Below are positions 21,095-32,868 of a stretch of DNA of 64,000 nucleotides, piece by piece. The notes under the pieces are model-generated. The model was not told the origin of the DNA. It saw only the letters and a program-made list of their open reading frames with translations, and searched no databases. The position numbers were made by a program, and so were the translations under genes. Within the stretch, counting starts at the first letter, position 1. Each line of letters opens with the position of its first letter. Source of the DNA: Beverwykella pulmonaria (lineage: Eukaryota; Ascomycota; Dothideomycetes; Pleosporales; Melanommataceae); assembly GCA_001599595.1 (NCBI GenBank), contig BCHH01000001.1, forward strand, positions 3,507,719-3,571,718, read 5' to 3'.

Positions 21095-22317
21095 ATGGCA
21101 GACCAGGACGTCAGCAAGCTGGGCATCGCCTCGGTGACCCTGAAAGCTAGTCCGTCTCCCTTCCACGTCCTCTGAAGCTCCCCATTCAAGAGCCATAAGC
21201 TAATTGCACTGCGCAGTGCTCTCCGCCACAACCCGACTGTGGGTGTCGCCCTTCAAAGGCCAGAATGGTGCGCCCACGTACTTCAAAGACGTCATGTTCA
21301 GCATGATGCGGACGCAGCTCGGGGGTCTCGATCTCGCGCAAGACCGCTACCTGAATCCGCCCAACACGACACCCACGTACATCAAGTTCGCGAAAGATAA
21401 TGGCTTTGCGCCCGAAAGCATAACGCTGCCAAGCGGCATACAGGCACATTGGATTGGCAGCAAGAGCGCAAAGCAGGTCATTATTTACTACCACGGTACG
21501 TCCTGAGCACGCCGCTGCATTGCCGAGACGAGACGAGCTAGCGCTGATGGAACTCGATGTAGGCGGCGGATATGTAATGCCCTGCGGCCCAGGACACATG
21601 CAGTACCTCCTCAGTCTGAAAGACTCGCTCGTGGCCCATGGCACCTCTGCCGCCATCCTCCTGCTCGCCTACGACCTCGCCCCCGAACACAAATACCCAG
21701 CGCAGCTGAAGCAAGCCGTCGAAGTGCTCCGATACATGATAGAAACCGAGGGCCGGAGCCCCTCAAGCATCTCTCTGGGCGGCGACTCAGCGGGCGGAAA
21801 CCTCACGCTCGGCGTGCTCTCACATCTCGCGCATCCGCACCAGGACATCCCGCCACTCCATCTTTCGGAAAAGCTGCAGGCCGCGCTGCTCATCTCGCCG
21901 TGGTGTAGCTTTAATACGCACACCAAATCCTTTGAAACCAACGCCGAGAAAGACATGTTTGACGGCCGCACCCTGTCCCGCTGGTCCGCCGCCTTCCTCG
22001 GTTCCCCCTCCCCCTACGCGGGCGATTTCTACAGCGAGCCCGTTCTTGCTCCTGCCTCGTGGTGGGAAGGCACCGCGGACGTCATCTCCGAAGTCCTCAT
22101 CTGGGGCGGTGGGAACGAGGTCCTGCTCGATGGAATCGAGGAGTTTGCGCGCCGGTTCGAGAAAGGATATGGTGGGAAGGGCGGGAGGGTAAACACGGTC
22201 ATTACAGACAAGGCAGCCCATGTCGAGATGATTGTGGAGCGCATCTTAGGATATAAGGGGGATAGTGGGACCGGGAGTAAGCAAGTGGTGGAGGGGTGGA
22301 TCAAGAGCAAGCTGTGA
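21095..22317 (+). CDS. Alpha/beta hydrolase, GDXG (hormone-sensitive lipase-like) family
   Basis: Exons 21095-21149, 21217-21495 and 21563-22317 give 362 residues. The oxyanion-hole motif HGGGY spans the second splice (H111), the nucleophile is S187 in GGDSAGG, and the probable acid and base are the Asp in NEVLLDGIEE and the His in KAAHVEM. The family hydrolyses esters or acylated small molecules; the specificity is unknown. The first exon codes for only 18 residues. Its donor (A|GTCCGT) is weak but is the site that joins MADQDVSKLG to the family N-terminus (TTRLWVSPFKG) in frame. There is no signal peptide, so it is likely intracellular. The first 25 residues are the least certain part. Confidence 0.85.
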
Positions 22318-23026
22318 GAAAAGCCAAGGGAGAGGAGGGTGTCTTGTGCATAGCGTGTACGTATAGTGAAAGTTGCTTTGTTTTGTGTACTCCATCTGCC
22401 GCGCCCTCTGTGCTTGTCATCCTTATGTCGATATTGAATCTGCTGTGTGTGTCTCGAACTTACCAGGAAACCGCAAGTTCTCCCTCGTAGGTGACAATTC
22501 ATTGAAGTACAGCTTCGAAGTGACCATCAATGATATCTCTTTCGATCGCCTCGTCCTGGGTAAAGTTTTGAGACTGAAGTCAGCGACGCGGTCTCAACTG
22601 CTTTGGAAGGGAGTCCAAGTACCAACGACCCCACAATTCTCAAGTTCCTCGGCGTAACAAAGTGATTACTGTCGGGAATCTGGCAATCTTAGCGGGAGGA
22701 CCGTAAACTCGACCCAGCGTTACTGTGCTGTGCTGTATTTGCCACAAGCACCATTGGCTAAATATCCAGAGCACTTAACCAGTGGCGACGCTAACATATG
22801 GCACCTTGCCTCTTTTTATCTTTCTATTTTCTTTCAATATTGTTCTTGTCGCCGCCCCTGATTGCGTCTGTTCTCCCAGCGGAAAAGAAAAGTTATTACA
22901 GGAAAAATGGGAGAACATAGCACGAATTTAGTTTCCAGAACTCCTTTCTCCAGTTCCGCATGTGTAGGTCGTATTAATATTATACTTGATCTTAAGCCTA
23001 ATTTCCCCATCTTACCATCCAATCGC
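22318..23026. other. Convergent intergenic region, no gene seen
   Basis: Tail-to-tail spacer between the hydrolase and the carboxypeptidase, presumably holding both 3' untranslated regions. Confidence 0.4.
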
Positions 23027-24765
23027 TCAAGTCGAAGCTATAGCGCCCTTCTTCATCGTCTGGATAAACACTTGAAGTGACAATTCCGGCTCTACTAGTC
23101 ATTAGCACTTTTCCCTCTCACACACACACACATGAACGTCAACTTACGATAGTACATGACCTCATGTCCTGCCCCATACACCCTCAGGAACGACAAGTTC
23201 CCTTGCGTCTTGAATGTGCCGCCTTCTTTGCCTTTGACCGTATACGGGGCCAAGGACTTTGCTGCAAAGGCGCTGGTTCCCGAGTAGCTTACTACGTTTG
23301 CAACGGCAAGGCCCCCGAACCAATTACATATCCAGCTGTTCGTAATTAGTAGATGAAGGATGAGGTATTTGGGTTATAGGGAGGGGAGGGCCTACTCTGC
23401 GTCACCGGCCCAGATCAGCGTTGTCACACCCGCCGAGACAACTTCGCTGAGCGTTGAGAGGAAGGATCGCGGGTCTTGTATTGGTCAGTTTTCAATCTTC
23501 GTGAACGGGGTGGGAAGCCTACTGTCGCCTGTAGTCGCGAACTTGTTGTACGGCGCATCCGGACATTCCTGATACGTGCTCTTTGCACCAATTGCCTTCA
23601 CCACGGCCGCACTTTGCAAATAGGCGACATAGTTTTCTGGTGGCTCAGGATCATTGCTCGGGGCACGGATGTCATAGACGTCGAAGTCTGACACAGAGGA
23701 CAATGGGGCTTCGATTGAATTGTAGCAGGCGGTGTCTGCCTTCGTGCAGTCTGCGTTCGAGCCGGAACTCACACACTTCTTCAGAGCCGGTGAGCACGTG
23801 TTGGTGAATGCGTTCATGTATTTGGTATACTGGGCCGAAGTAATCAGGGGCTTGTATGTGTTGTTGTACGAATACTGGACGTAGGCTGGCTCTTGTATAG
23901 TCGCATCAAACCAGCCATTGTTGACTCCGAGAGCTACGAGGTTGATATTGGTCCCTGCTTTGGCCTTGTTCTGGTCCAGAATGTACTTGGCGAACTCAGG
24001 CCCGTAATGGCCGCCATAAGACTCAGTGAAGATGCCAAAGTCTCGGCTCTGGTACTCGGGAAAGGAGGAGTAGAACGCTTGGATCAGTTTCCACACATAA
24101 GGAGCAGCAGTCACTGTGGAAGTCACGGAGTCAGTACCGTAGGAGAAGCCAACGCCAATAGGTTGGTCGATGTAGATCATGTTGGCGTAGTTGTTGAAGC
24201 TGTTGGTGTTGTTCACTGGCGTTGTATTCCCGGATCCGACATTGAATTTGCAAGGACCGTTCTCCTGGAAGAGACCGATCATACTATATATCGTTAGGCT
24301 CGCTACAAAAGAGGGTAGGTAAGATCAAAACTTGCCTTGAGCAGCCCGGACCACCATTGAACCATGCTGCAAGAGGTGCTGTTGTTGGGTTCTGTCTTGC
24401 TTCAAAGAACTGGGGACGTCAGTACAAGTTTATATCCTGTGTTGAGACGAAACACCAACCCAAAACCACATGTTCATATTGTCGCCAACAGTCAGATATC
24501 CGCTGTATTGCTTGACACCGGGAGTAGTCTCGCAGATGCCAGAGTTATTGACGAACTCGATTTTAGCGCCCGTTGCTGCGACCATTAGCTTCCTTCTTCA
24601 TCGATCAGTAGTAGACTACTAACCAGCATGCTCAAAAACATTGTACACAACTCCTGCGCGCTCCACAACCGAGCGCTTGTCATGAGTGATAGTTGAAGCT
24701 GGAGCTGCCGACGCGAAGCCCGCAATGATGGAGGCCGAAGCCAGAATTGCAGAGAAGAACCGCAT
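23027..24765 (-). CDS. Secreted serine carboxypeptidase (peptidase S10)
   Basis: Seven minus-strand exons: 24765-24624, 24575-24460, 24409-24336, 24283-23523, 23474-23396, 23335-23148 and 23094-23027, giving 475 residues. A signal peptide covers about residues 1-20 (MRFFSAILASASIIAGFASA). Family motifs in order: WFNGGPGCSS across the third splice, the nucleophile near S199 in TESYGGHYGPE, the Asp in LIWAGDADWICNW across the fifth splice, and the His in YGAGHEVMYY. It should remove C-terminal residues in the vacuole or outside the cell at acid pH. Intron 3 (24284-24335) has a GC donor in the context AAG|GCAAGT. The many short exons are all supported by frame continuity. The cysteine pattern suggests disulphides. 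Confidence 0.92.
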
Positions 24766-26672
24766 GATGTCGAGTGAAGCAACTAACAGGAATGGCGAAG
24801 AGTCGTTTCTCCAGAGGGACGAAACAACCCTTTATAGTGCTGTTGATGATATATGCAGCCATTGCGATCGCCCTAGCGCCGTGAACTAATTGGTGACAAG
24901 TGGACGAGCCAAGCTATATTGAGTAGGTGTTCAAAACGACATGCATAAATGCGCATACGACAGCCAGTCCCACGGTAGAAGAGCGTTGTCTGCCGAAGTC
25001 ATACCTGGGATGGGATGTCGCCTCCATGGTGGAGTTAGGGTCGAGCAGGGAAGGTGCACGCATGCCGGAGAGTGCAATATAAGATTAGACGAATAGGGAA
25101 GCTGAAATTCGTGACACATGTTTAGGCCCCCGGTGGAATTGATCAAAAGTACAATTCGGAAGTGCACCTTACACTGCCCTATCGTGTGCACAAGAAAAGC
25201 AGCATACCGTAGGGGGAGTAGATCGGGCGCGGCACCTGCCTTTCATCCAAGCAAAACATCGTGCCTAATGTTTCCCTAGTTCGCATGAAACAGGGGAGAG
25301 CTTTTGTGGGGACAAGTGACATGTAAATCACCCCACGGGCAAATCATCTCAAGGCAGCATACTTCGACGGACAGTAGCAGCGGCATCGACATGATTCGGG
25401 ACTAGAGCAGGCGGTAAGCAGTAATACTGCCAGGAACCAGTGTCGTAGCAGGCAGGTTGCACCAAAAGTGGTGAAAGAAGGGGATAGATAAGCGTTCTAA
25501 GCCTGCCGCCACCGATGCTTGTGCGGTAGATCTGAGGCTTGATTGGATCCTGGAACGGTGATTGGTCAAGGGGCAAGATGCGCTCTTACAAAAAGCCCCT
25601 CCGCGTCGGCCCGCGTGCGCAGACTTATCAGGCAATATCAAGCTTTACGAGAACGGTTGTGACCTGCCAAATACGGTAGACAGAACGACGACCAAGGCTG
25701 CTCGAGGGTCCTCCGCTCGGCTTGCGCGATCGCCTACGAGGGTTCGCAGAAGCACGTTTGATACGGAATTCTTGACGACATCTCATTCATTCAACCGGCG
25801 GGATTGGGAGCTCATATGGTCGAATGGGTGAAACGGTTTTGAGATGGTAGGTTCACGGGTGTATATTGATGACCGAGGCTCGACCGAGCGAACTCGTACC
25901 TGAACAGGAAGGAATCCATCTGATAAGCAAAGCAAAGATCCTAGATGTGTGGACCGAGGTGTACGATTGATGGTAGGGAGGTTGGGAGGCTAGGACCTGT
26001 ACTCTCATTGTAGGGTTGCTACCTGCAGACGCGTTCCATGGCTGCTGGCTGGGGGTGACAGAGTTTAAGATGCACTCTTGTTACACGGGACGGGCGAATA
26101 TACTGCAGCAGGTTGAACAGCTCAAGAAGAAGATCTGACGGCTGGTAATTCCATCAGCTGGCAGTGGGAAGAAGCTAAGCCCTTGACAAATACTAGGACA
26201 AATATCTCGTCGGTCTCTGGCACAGCCGAATCCTAGACAACCGCCTTGAGGCCATCACGATATCAGCATCTTGTCCTTGCTAGCGGCGCAGTCTGGTCAC
26301 ACACTGTAGTCACAGGAAGGAGGCTCTTTGTCGGGATGGCAGAGTTCAGGTCTCCAACTCGGGTGGTCAGGTGAACAACTCGGATTGGTCAAAGCTCACG
26401 GATAGCGCACTTGGCAGGCGATAGCTTCGATTGAACATCAACACCATCATAGCTCCATAAACGATATCCTCACGCGAACTCATCACCTGCCCTCCACCTT
26501 GCGCGGCCCCTTTCTAGCACGCTTAAACCTCGCCCTACGGCCCACGGTATCCTTTCAGCATTGCTGCTGCCTATCGCTTCGCTGTAGCCTTCGAGGTCCT
26601 TGTCTACGTCAAGCACGACACCTCCATCGACCACGCCGCATTTACTCTCCACATCGCAACCTCGCCACAATC
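24766..26672. other. 1.9-kb divergent intergenic region, no gene recognised
   Basis: Lies between the starts of the carboxypeptidase (minus) and YPT7 (plus). Small ORFs on both strands (for example around 25350-25640 and 25562-25831) show no family similarity and overlap each other. No repeat ends or RNA genes were found. Confidence 0.4.
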
Positions 26673-27616
26673 ATGGCTTCAAGGAAGAAGGTTCTATTGA
26701 AGGTACTACAGCTTTACGAAGTCTCGATGGCCGTCGCTGATGCGTATCCAGGTCATCATCCTCGGAGACAGTGGGGTAGGAAAGACTAGCTTAATGAACC
26801 AATATGTATGGGCGCCCCTCTACGAATATCCCTTCGATTATTCGCATAGCCAGGTGACCACATCCGCTCACACGGACAATGCAGGTCAACAAGAAGTTCA
26901 GCGCGAGCTACAAGGCCACGATAGGCGCCGACTTTCTCACCAAGGAAGTGCTAGTAGATGATCGGCTAGTGACTATGCAGGTGGGTTGGGATAAAATACA
27001 GGAATTGGTAATTTGCTAACGGAACACAGCTCTGGGACACGGCAGGCCAAGAGCGCTTCCAATCGCTGGGTGTCGCATTTTATCGGGGCGCCGACTGCTG
27101 TGTACTAGTATATGACGTCAACAACTCAAAGAGCTTCGATACATTGGACAGCTGGAGAGATGAGTTCTTGGTCCAGGCAAGCCCAATGGACCCGGAGAGC
27201 TTCCCCTTCGTGAGTACTGGCACTTGAGCCCAAGGAATGCCAAGGCTAATGAGGAGCAGGTCGTTATTGGTAATAAGATCGATGTTGAGGAAAGCAAACG
27301 AATGGTACGGTTTTCGTATACGTGTGTTGGTAGCTAAAGCTAATCCTCTGCCAGATTTCCTCGAAGCGAGCTATGACCTTCTGCCAGTCCAAAGGCGGGA
27401 TACCGTATTTCGAGACGAGCGCAAAGGAGGCCATCAATGTGGAACAAGCGTTTGAAGGTGCGTATCCTCATCCGGATGTATTGCAATTGCCTGACGTGAT
27501 TGGAAGTTATCGCACGACAAGCGCTCGCCCAGGAGGAAGTGGACAACTTCAACTCCGATTTCCCGGAGACGATCCCGATAGACCTGAAGGGTAACGACGG
27601 AGGCTGCGCGTGTTGA
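26673..27616 (+). CDS. YPT7: Rab7-type GTPase Ypt7 (vacuole fusion)
   Basis: Seven exons: 26673-26702, 26752-26805, 26885-26980, 27030-27209, 27260-27304, 27355-27457 and 27507-27616, giving 205 residues, the normal Ypt7 length. G-box motifs: GDSGVGKTS (15-23), the switch-I threonine in [22 protein letters not shown] and ETSAKEA. The C-terminus is GCAC, a CXC geranylgeranylation signal. It controls late endosome/vacuole (HOPS-dependent) fusion and autophagosome delivery on vacuolar membranes. The first exon is only 10 codons. All introns are GT-AG, 47-79 nt, and lie at positions that rejoin the highly conserved Rab7 sequence. Confidence 0.97.
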
Positions 27617-28187
27617 TTCTAGGACCACTCTATCGTCAGGCTTCGGGCTCCCGGTTCTAACCCATCTTCTTGCCTTCACTTCTGCTGGAGTTCGGGGTTC
27701 TGGTGTCATGCATACCTAGTCCATTGAGCGCCATATTTGGACATTGCTTACTTCCGTGGTTCTTTGGGCTGAGGGACATATAGTTGTCTACATAGTAGCC
27801 TGTAGTGTAGAATACTCCGATACCGCACTTATTCAGCCTTGTCCACTGTGTATGCAGCAACGTTGTCCTGCGGCGTTAGGGTGACGCATGACGTGTGAAT
27901 GTGGCTGGTGCCCGCCACAAACGGGGGTGAGATTCGGCGATTAACGGCTGCAAGGGTCGCGTTTGAGAACCTCGAAGCCTAGTACCACTGACGGTACACC
28001 ACACCCTCTTTCCACCACGCCTCACCACGCGCCTCACCACCACCTAGGACAAACCCTAAGCGTGGTCATCGGACCCCGATTTTCATGGGCAGCCCAAATG
28101 CATTGCGCCCTCCTTTCAGCACCTTAACCTCGAACACCCCACGTATTTTTCCCCTGCGACCTCCCTAGGCCTGCTTCACCGGATACC
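27617..28187. other. Intergenic region, no gene seen
   Basis: 3' flank of YPT7 and promoter of the following transporter gene. No motif is claimed. Confidence 0.4.
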
Positions 28188-29712
28188 ATGTCCCCACCTA
28201 TCTCTCCTATAGATACCGCCGCAGCGCGTGCGAGCGAAGAATTACACGGTGGCCGTTACTCGCGAGAAATCGAGAGCCCGATCCGCTCCCCGGCGAGCGT
28301 GGTCAGCACTTGGAGTGAAAAGAAGCCACACAGTCGGTTTCGGCACACCATAGGCATCCTACTGCTGCTGGCAACAGTGTTCCTATGGACAGCGTCCAAC
28401 TTTCTCGCAAGCGTACATCTACTCTCCCAAACTCGATTGCCATAAGAAAAAGGAATGCTGACCAAATGGATCGCAGACCATCTTCGCCGACGACTCGTAC
28501 TCCAAGCCTTACCTCGTAACCTACGTCAACACGACCTTCTTCATCATCCCCCTCCTCCCTATGTTCCTCTTCCACGCGTGGGACGACCGCTCCAATCTCA
28601 ACAAGCGCGAGCCCGTACTTGCACAGCTCCGCGACCTCCTCCAGCGCCGCGTGGGCCGGTACAAGTTGCTCCGCGACCACGAATCCTCGTCCTCGTCCAC
28701 CTCCTCCAAAGCAAGCCATGACCGCAACTCGGGCGCGTCCGAAATGCTTCTCGGTGACGACCTAGGGGAGTCTCAAGAACTGCCGCCGAGCGCATCGCAA
28801 GAAGGACTTACATTGGCAGAGACGGCGAAACTGAGTCTCGAGTTCTGCCTCCTCTGGTTCCTAGCGAATTACTTCGCGGCATCATGTCTGGAATACACAA
28901 CCGTTGCATCCTCGACCATCCTCGCATCCACCTCCTCCATCTGGACGCTGCTGTGCGGCGCCCTGATGCGGGTAGAACGCTTCACACTGCGCAAATTCCT
29001 CGGCGTCTGCGCGTCCCTCGCCGGGGTAATCCTCATCTCCTCCATCGATGTCTCCGGCGAAACCGACGAAAACCGTGGCTCTTTTCCACATAAAACGCCG
29101 CGGGAGCTGGCGATTGGAGATACCATGGCCTTTGTGTCCGCGGCTATGTACGGCTTCTACGCCGTGTTCATGAAGAAACGCATCGGCGACGAGTCCAAAG
29201 TGAACATGCCTTTATTCTTCGGCCTCGTGGGGCTGTTCAACGTCCTTCTCCTATGGCCCGGGCTAATAATCCTGCACCTGACCAAAATCGAAACCTTTGA
29301 ACTCCCGCCTACGAATCGTATTCTCACTATCGTGCTCGTCAATAGCGCATCCTCGCTCGTTTCGGATTTCTGCTGGGCGTACAGCATGCTGCTGACCTCG
29401 CCCCTAGTCGTAACTGTAGGACTGAGTCTGACGATTCCGCTGAGTTTAGTGGGCCAGATGGTGCTAGATAAGCAGTATTCGAGCGCGTTATACTGGGTAG
29501 GCGCGGGAATCATGTTCGTGGCGTTTATATTTATCAACCATGAGGAGAAGAAGGATGGGGAGATAGGTGGGCCGGCGCCCGGGCAACAGGTCCCCATTTT
29601 CTCCCAGGGCGATGTAGAACGGCAGAGTTTTCAGCAGAGGAGAGATTCGATCAGGAGTAGTAGGAGTGAGAGGAGGAGGGATTCCATCAGGAGTTTGAGA
29701 AGCCTGGCGTAG
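28188..29712 (+). CDS. EamA/DMT-type membrane transporter (SLC35F5 / yeast YML018C-like)
   Basis: Exons 28188-28412 and 28477-29712 give 486 residues. The cytosolic Ser-rich N-tail is followed by about ten hydrophobic helices. The first is split by the intron (FLWTASNFLAS then TIFADDSYSKP), and the SKPYLVTYVNTTFFI stretch is typical of the SLC35F5 group. Later helices include TVASSTILASTSSIWTLL and SLTIPLSLVGQM, the repeat typical of EamA domains. A Ser/Arg-rich tail with two RRDSIRS copies ends the protein and could be phosphorylated. The yeast relatives sit in the vacuolar membrane, with proposed thiamine or nucleotide-sugar-like transport; the substrate here is unknown. Confidence 0.88.
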
Positions 29713-29953
29713 GTTAAATACTTGCGTTGTTATATTTGTCTATTTTAGTGTCGGATACCAATTTAGGGGTGCATGTGCATGGCGTTTGTTGGGTTAGATG
29801 GGTTTATGTAGCGAGCGCAGCATTAGATGAATTGGTTGTACATATTCACATATAAAGAGCCTTCATATTGGGTATCGTTCTTGGTGGTACTCGGCTACAG
29901 AGAGTAGACGAGACTTTGCTCTGCTATTTCAGCCTCTGCCAACCATCGGCAGA

Positions 29954-31558
29954 TCACTCTGTCCTTGTTTCCAACGCACCACTACCATCTTTCGGCCTCT
30001 CGTCTCCTTTTCCCTCACCATTCTTCCCACTGTTCATATTCTTCGAATACAAATTCCCGCCCCTCTTCCCTCTCTTCCTCTCTCCACCGCCACCATTCCT
30101 CCTCCCCCCCTGAAAACTCCTCTCTCTATCATCCTCCCGCTTCTTCTCCTCATGCTCAGTCCTATACTTCTTCCACTGCTCTTCCTCCTCTACTTCCTCC
30201 GCCTCCCAGCCCTCATTCGCCATGAAATCCTCTAAATGTTTTTTGATCTTGGGTTCCCAGACGGAAGGGCCGAGCGCGAGATCTGAGTACTCGAACACGG
30301 TGGGGGGCGTGCTGGAGAGCGAATAGTCACCTTGACGGGAGCGGATGAGCGAGGACATCAGGCCGAGGGAACTGCAGGCGAGGCCGAGGTCGTGGCAAAG
30401 GGACCGCACGTAAAAGCCGGATGTTACGGTCATGCGGAGGCGGGCGGCGGGCGGGGAAGGGGGCGGTTTGGCGTCAGGTATGGGTTTTTCTTCTGTGGAT
30501 TCCGGTTCAATGTGATTTGGTTGGGTGGACTTGTCTTGTGCTGCTTCCGCTTCCTGGGTTGTTGGGTGTGCTGGTATGTCTTGGGCATCCTCTGGTTCTT
30601 GCAGGGCTGCGTGAGGTTCTTTTACAGGTAGTGCGCCGGACATTGCTGGCTCGTCGTCTGTCCTGGGCTTCTTGGCGTGGTCGCCGACTTCCTCTTCCGG
30701 TGATTTTGACCGTTTGACTCCTCGCTTTTCCTCCACAGCGTGCGCCCCAACGTCGGCTTTTCTTATGCCCAACAACTTCTCGGCCCCAATCTTTTGGGCC
30801 TGGTCCATTTCTTCTGTCGGCCAAGTATATTGGTGGCTCCCTGGTTCCAGCCACTCCACCATCTCCAACTCCAGCACCTCGACTGGTCTCGCCGCTACCT
30901 CGGGTACCTCGCCCCCCGCTCGCGCATACTCGTACATCTTCTTTCCATCGACCTTGAGCGCGGAGAATATACTCGGCTTCTGCATGATCTTGCCGCGGAA
31001 ATGCTCCAGCTTTTCCTCCACCAGCTCCTTCGTCACATGTCCGTACGGCGCTCGGCTCACGATCTTGCCCACTGCATCATAGCTGTCCGTCGCGGCACCG
31101 AATAGCACCACGCATTCGTACGTCTTTGTGCATTCCAAGAACCGCTGTAAGCATTTGGTTCCCTTCCCGACGCCGACTATAAGAACGCCTGTTGCGAGGG
31201 GGTCGAGAGTGCCGCCATGTCCCATTTTCACTTTTAAATTCCGGATGTGCTTCGTGCTTGAGTGGGAGAGGGTCATGTTGCGCCGCGTCGAGTCGAGCCA
31301 CGGGGCGAAGAGGGCCGAAGGCTGGAAGTGCGTCTGGAGGTCGCGAAGAACGCCCGCGGAGGAGGCCCATTGGGGCTTGTTGATTGCTGCAGGAATCAGC
31401 TGTGTGAGTTTGAGATCAAGTGGTGGAAACGCAAACATGTATTCTGGAGAAGAAATAGCAATTGTCATACCGAAGATGCCCTCGACTACTTTACGCGTCT
31501 CCGTGGGCCTTGGTGAGGAGGTCATGATGGTGCGCGCCAGAGAGGGGAGACCCAGCAT
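29954..31558 (-). CDS. PUS4: tRNA pseudouridine-55 synthase Pus4 (TruB family)
   Basis: Minus-strand exons 31558-31471 and 31386-29954 give 506 residues. The enzyme converts U55 to pseudouridine in the T-loop of tRNAs in nucleus and mitochondria. The splice joins VVEGIF to AINKPQW, the conserved TruB N-terminus; the catalytic Asp is in GHGGTLDPLATG, followed by KTYECVVLFG and later FYVRSLCHDLG. The intron (31387-31470) is 84 nt and contains no stop, so an unspliced reading would also be open. Splicing is preferred because it restores the family motif. A 130-residue acidic, charged insertion (about 250-380) and a basic C-terminal tail are fungal-type additions. The start may instead be the ATG at 31525. 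Confidence 0.9.
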   Translation of the reverse strand: MLGLPSLARTIMTSSPRPTETRKVVEGIFGMTIAISSPEYMFAFPPLDLKLTQLIPAAINKPQWASSAGVLRDLQTHFQPSALFAPWLDSTRRNMTLSHSSTKHIRNLKVKMGHGGTLDPLATGVLIVGVGKGTKCLQRFLECTKTYECVVLFGAATDSYDAVGKIVSRAPYGHVTKELVEEKLEHFRGKIMQKPSIFSALKVDGKKMYEYARAGGEVPEVAARPVEVLELEMVEWLEPGSHQYTWPTEEMDQAQKIGAEKLLGIRKADVGAHAVEEKRGVKRSKSPEEEVGDHAKKPRTDDEPAMSGALPVKEPHAALQEPEDAQDIPAHPTTQEAEAAQDKSTQPNHIEPESTEEKPIPDAKPPPSPPAARLRMTVTSGFYVRSLCHDLGLACSSLGLMSSLIRSRQGDYSLSSTPPTVFEYSDLALGPSVWEPKIKKHLEDFMANEGWEAEEVEEEEQWKKYRTEHEEKKREDDRERSFQGGRRNGGGGERKRGKRGGNLYSKNMNSGKNGEGKGDERPKDGSGALETRTE

Positions 31559-31785
31559 TAGCGGGGTGAAAGCAGAGGAGGAGCTTCAGAAAGTGACCAT
31601 GTGAAAATGCTCCGGCGCCAAGGCGCTAAACGCGGATCGATCTTCTCCTCCCTGCAATGTTGTGCCACTCTTCACTTGACAACATTCTCCCACGCGCAAC
31701 TTCTCCCCCATCCACAACCAAGACTCATCGTTTTCCGTTCTAAACGCGTTAAATCACGTCGCGGCGCGTCCGCACCCCCCTCACC
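31559..31785. promoter_or_regulatory. Shared divergent promoter (PUS4 / J-protein)
   Basis: A 227-base head-to-head spacer between two RNA-processing genes. It is pyrimidine-rich close to the plus-strand start. A bidirectional promoter is inferred from spacing. Confidence 0.45.
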
Positions 31786-32868
31786 ATGAGCGACTCCAAC
31801 AAGGACCTAGAAGACCTGGCAAAAAACGCCACCGACGATTTCTATGAGCTGCTAGGCGTGCACTTCGAATCTACAGAGTCAGAAATCAAGCGCGCTTACC
31901 GAAAAACCTCCATAAAATACCATCCGGACAAGAATCCAGACAACGCGACCGCGGCCGATACCTTCATTCGCCTTGGCCACGCGAAGGACATCCTCGTCGA
32001 TGCGAAGCTAAAGGCGGTATACGATGGACAGCGGCTGCGACGGAAGGAGAAGGCGCTGCAGGATGAACTGCTGGATGGAAGGAGAAGGAAGATGAAGGAG
32101 GATTTGGAGAGGAGAGAAAGAGCGGGCGCGGGCGTAAAGAGGAAGCGCATGGATGACTTGTCCGAGGCGGAGAAATTGGAGATGGAGATCCAGAGGCTGG
32201 CTGAGGATGGAAAGCGGCGGAGAAAGGAACAGCAGGAGAAGTTGGAGCGGAGGAGACAGGAAGAGGAGGCCTCGTTTATGGAGATGAGTCCAGAGGCCGA
32301 GACCAAGTCCCAGGCGCCAGGCCAGACAGCCGAGATCGACAGAACGATCAAAGTTCGCTTCCAAAGAGAGGGCGAGTCGGCGAAGTGGGGCAAAGAGGAA
32401 ATATCACAGATGTTCTCCAAGTATGGGAAGGTGGACAGTGTGGGCATAGGCAAAGACAAGAAGATTCGGCCATCGGGCGAAAAGCACAAAAAAATCATGG
32501 TCAGGGCCATCATCATTTACACGCGCATTGACTACGCGCACGCCGCCGTCTCAGACGCCAAAGCCGACTATCCATTTATCGAATCCGTTGCGTGGGCCAG
32601 CAAGGAGCCGGAAATCAAATCTCCCATACAAGCTGAATCCTCGGCGCCCTCCACACCACAGTCTACGCCCAACAAATCTTTCCGAGCTTCTTTCAACGGA
32701 GGGCTTGGGACGGGGATCGGCAGCACGCCCGGGACACCCAAGTTTTCATTTTCCCCCAAGGCCCCAAGCTTGGAGGAGGTTACCATGATCCGTCTGAAGC
32801 AGGCTGAGAAGAAGCGACTGGAGGAGCAAATCAGGCAGAAGGAGGCCGCAGAGGAGGCTGCAGCATAG
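31786..32868 (+). CDS. J-domain protein with RRM (DNAJC17 / Cwf23-like splicing factor)
   Basis: Intronless, 360 residues. Residues about 17-85 form a J domain with the HPD tripeptide at 46-48. A long charged coiled coil (about 85-170, rich in Arg/Lys/Glu) follows. An RRM-like fold at about 188-272 (TIKVRFQ start, later IIIYTRIDYAHAAVSDA) matches the DNAJC17 architecture, and a Ser/Pro-rich stretch and a second short coiled coil end the protein. Relatives work with Hsp70 and Prp43 in spliceosome disassembly. The start matches a good ATG right after the divergent promoter. Confidence 0.9.
   Translation: MSDSNKDLEDLAKNATDDFYELLGVHFESTESEIKRAYRKTSIKYHPDKNPDNATAADTFIRLGHAKDILVDAKLKAVYDGQRLRRKEKALQDELLDGRRRKMKEDLERRERAGAGVKRKRMDDLSEAEKLEMEIQRLAEDGKRRRKEQQEKLERRRQEEEASFMEMSPEAETKSQAPGQTAEIDRTIKVRFQREGESAKWGKEEISQMFSKYGKVDSVGIGKDKKIRPSGEKHKKIMVRAIIIYTRIDYAHAAVSDAKADYPFIESVAWASKEPEIKSPIQAESSAPSTPQSTPNKSFRASFNGGLGTGIGSTPGTPKFSFSPKAPSLEEVTMIRLKQAEKKRLEEQIRQKEAAEEAAA

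Noticed and set aside
16240..22317. Secondary-metabolite gene cluster
   Set aside because: A pump, a bZIP factor and a hydrolase are present, but no polyketide synthase, peptide synthetase, terpene synthase or tailoring oxidase lies in the neighbourhood.
31896..32516. Minus-strand 206-codon ORF opposite the J-protein gene
   Set aside because: Antisense shadow of a charged coiled-coil region; Ser/Phe-rich composition is typical of such shadows.
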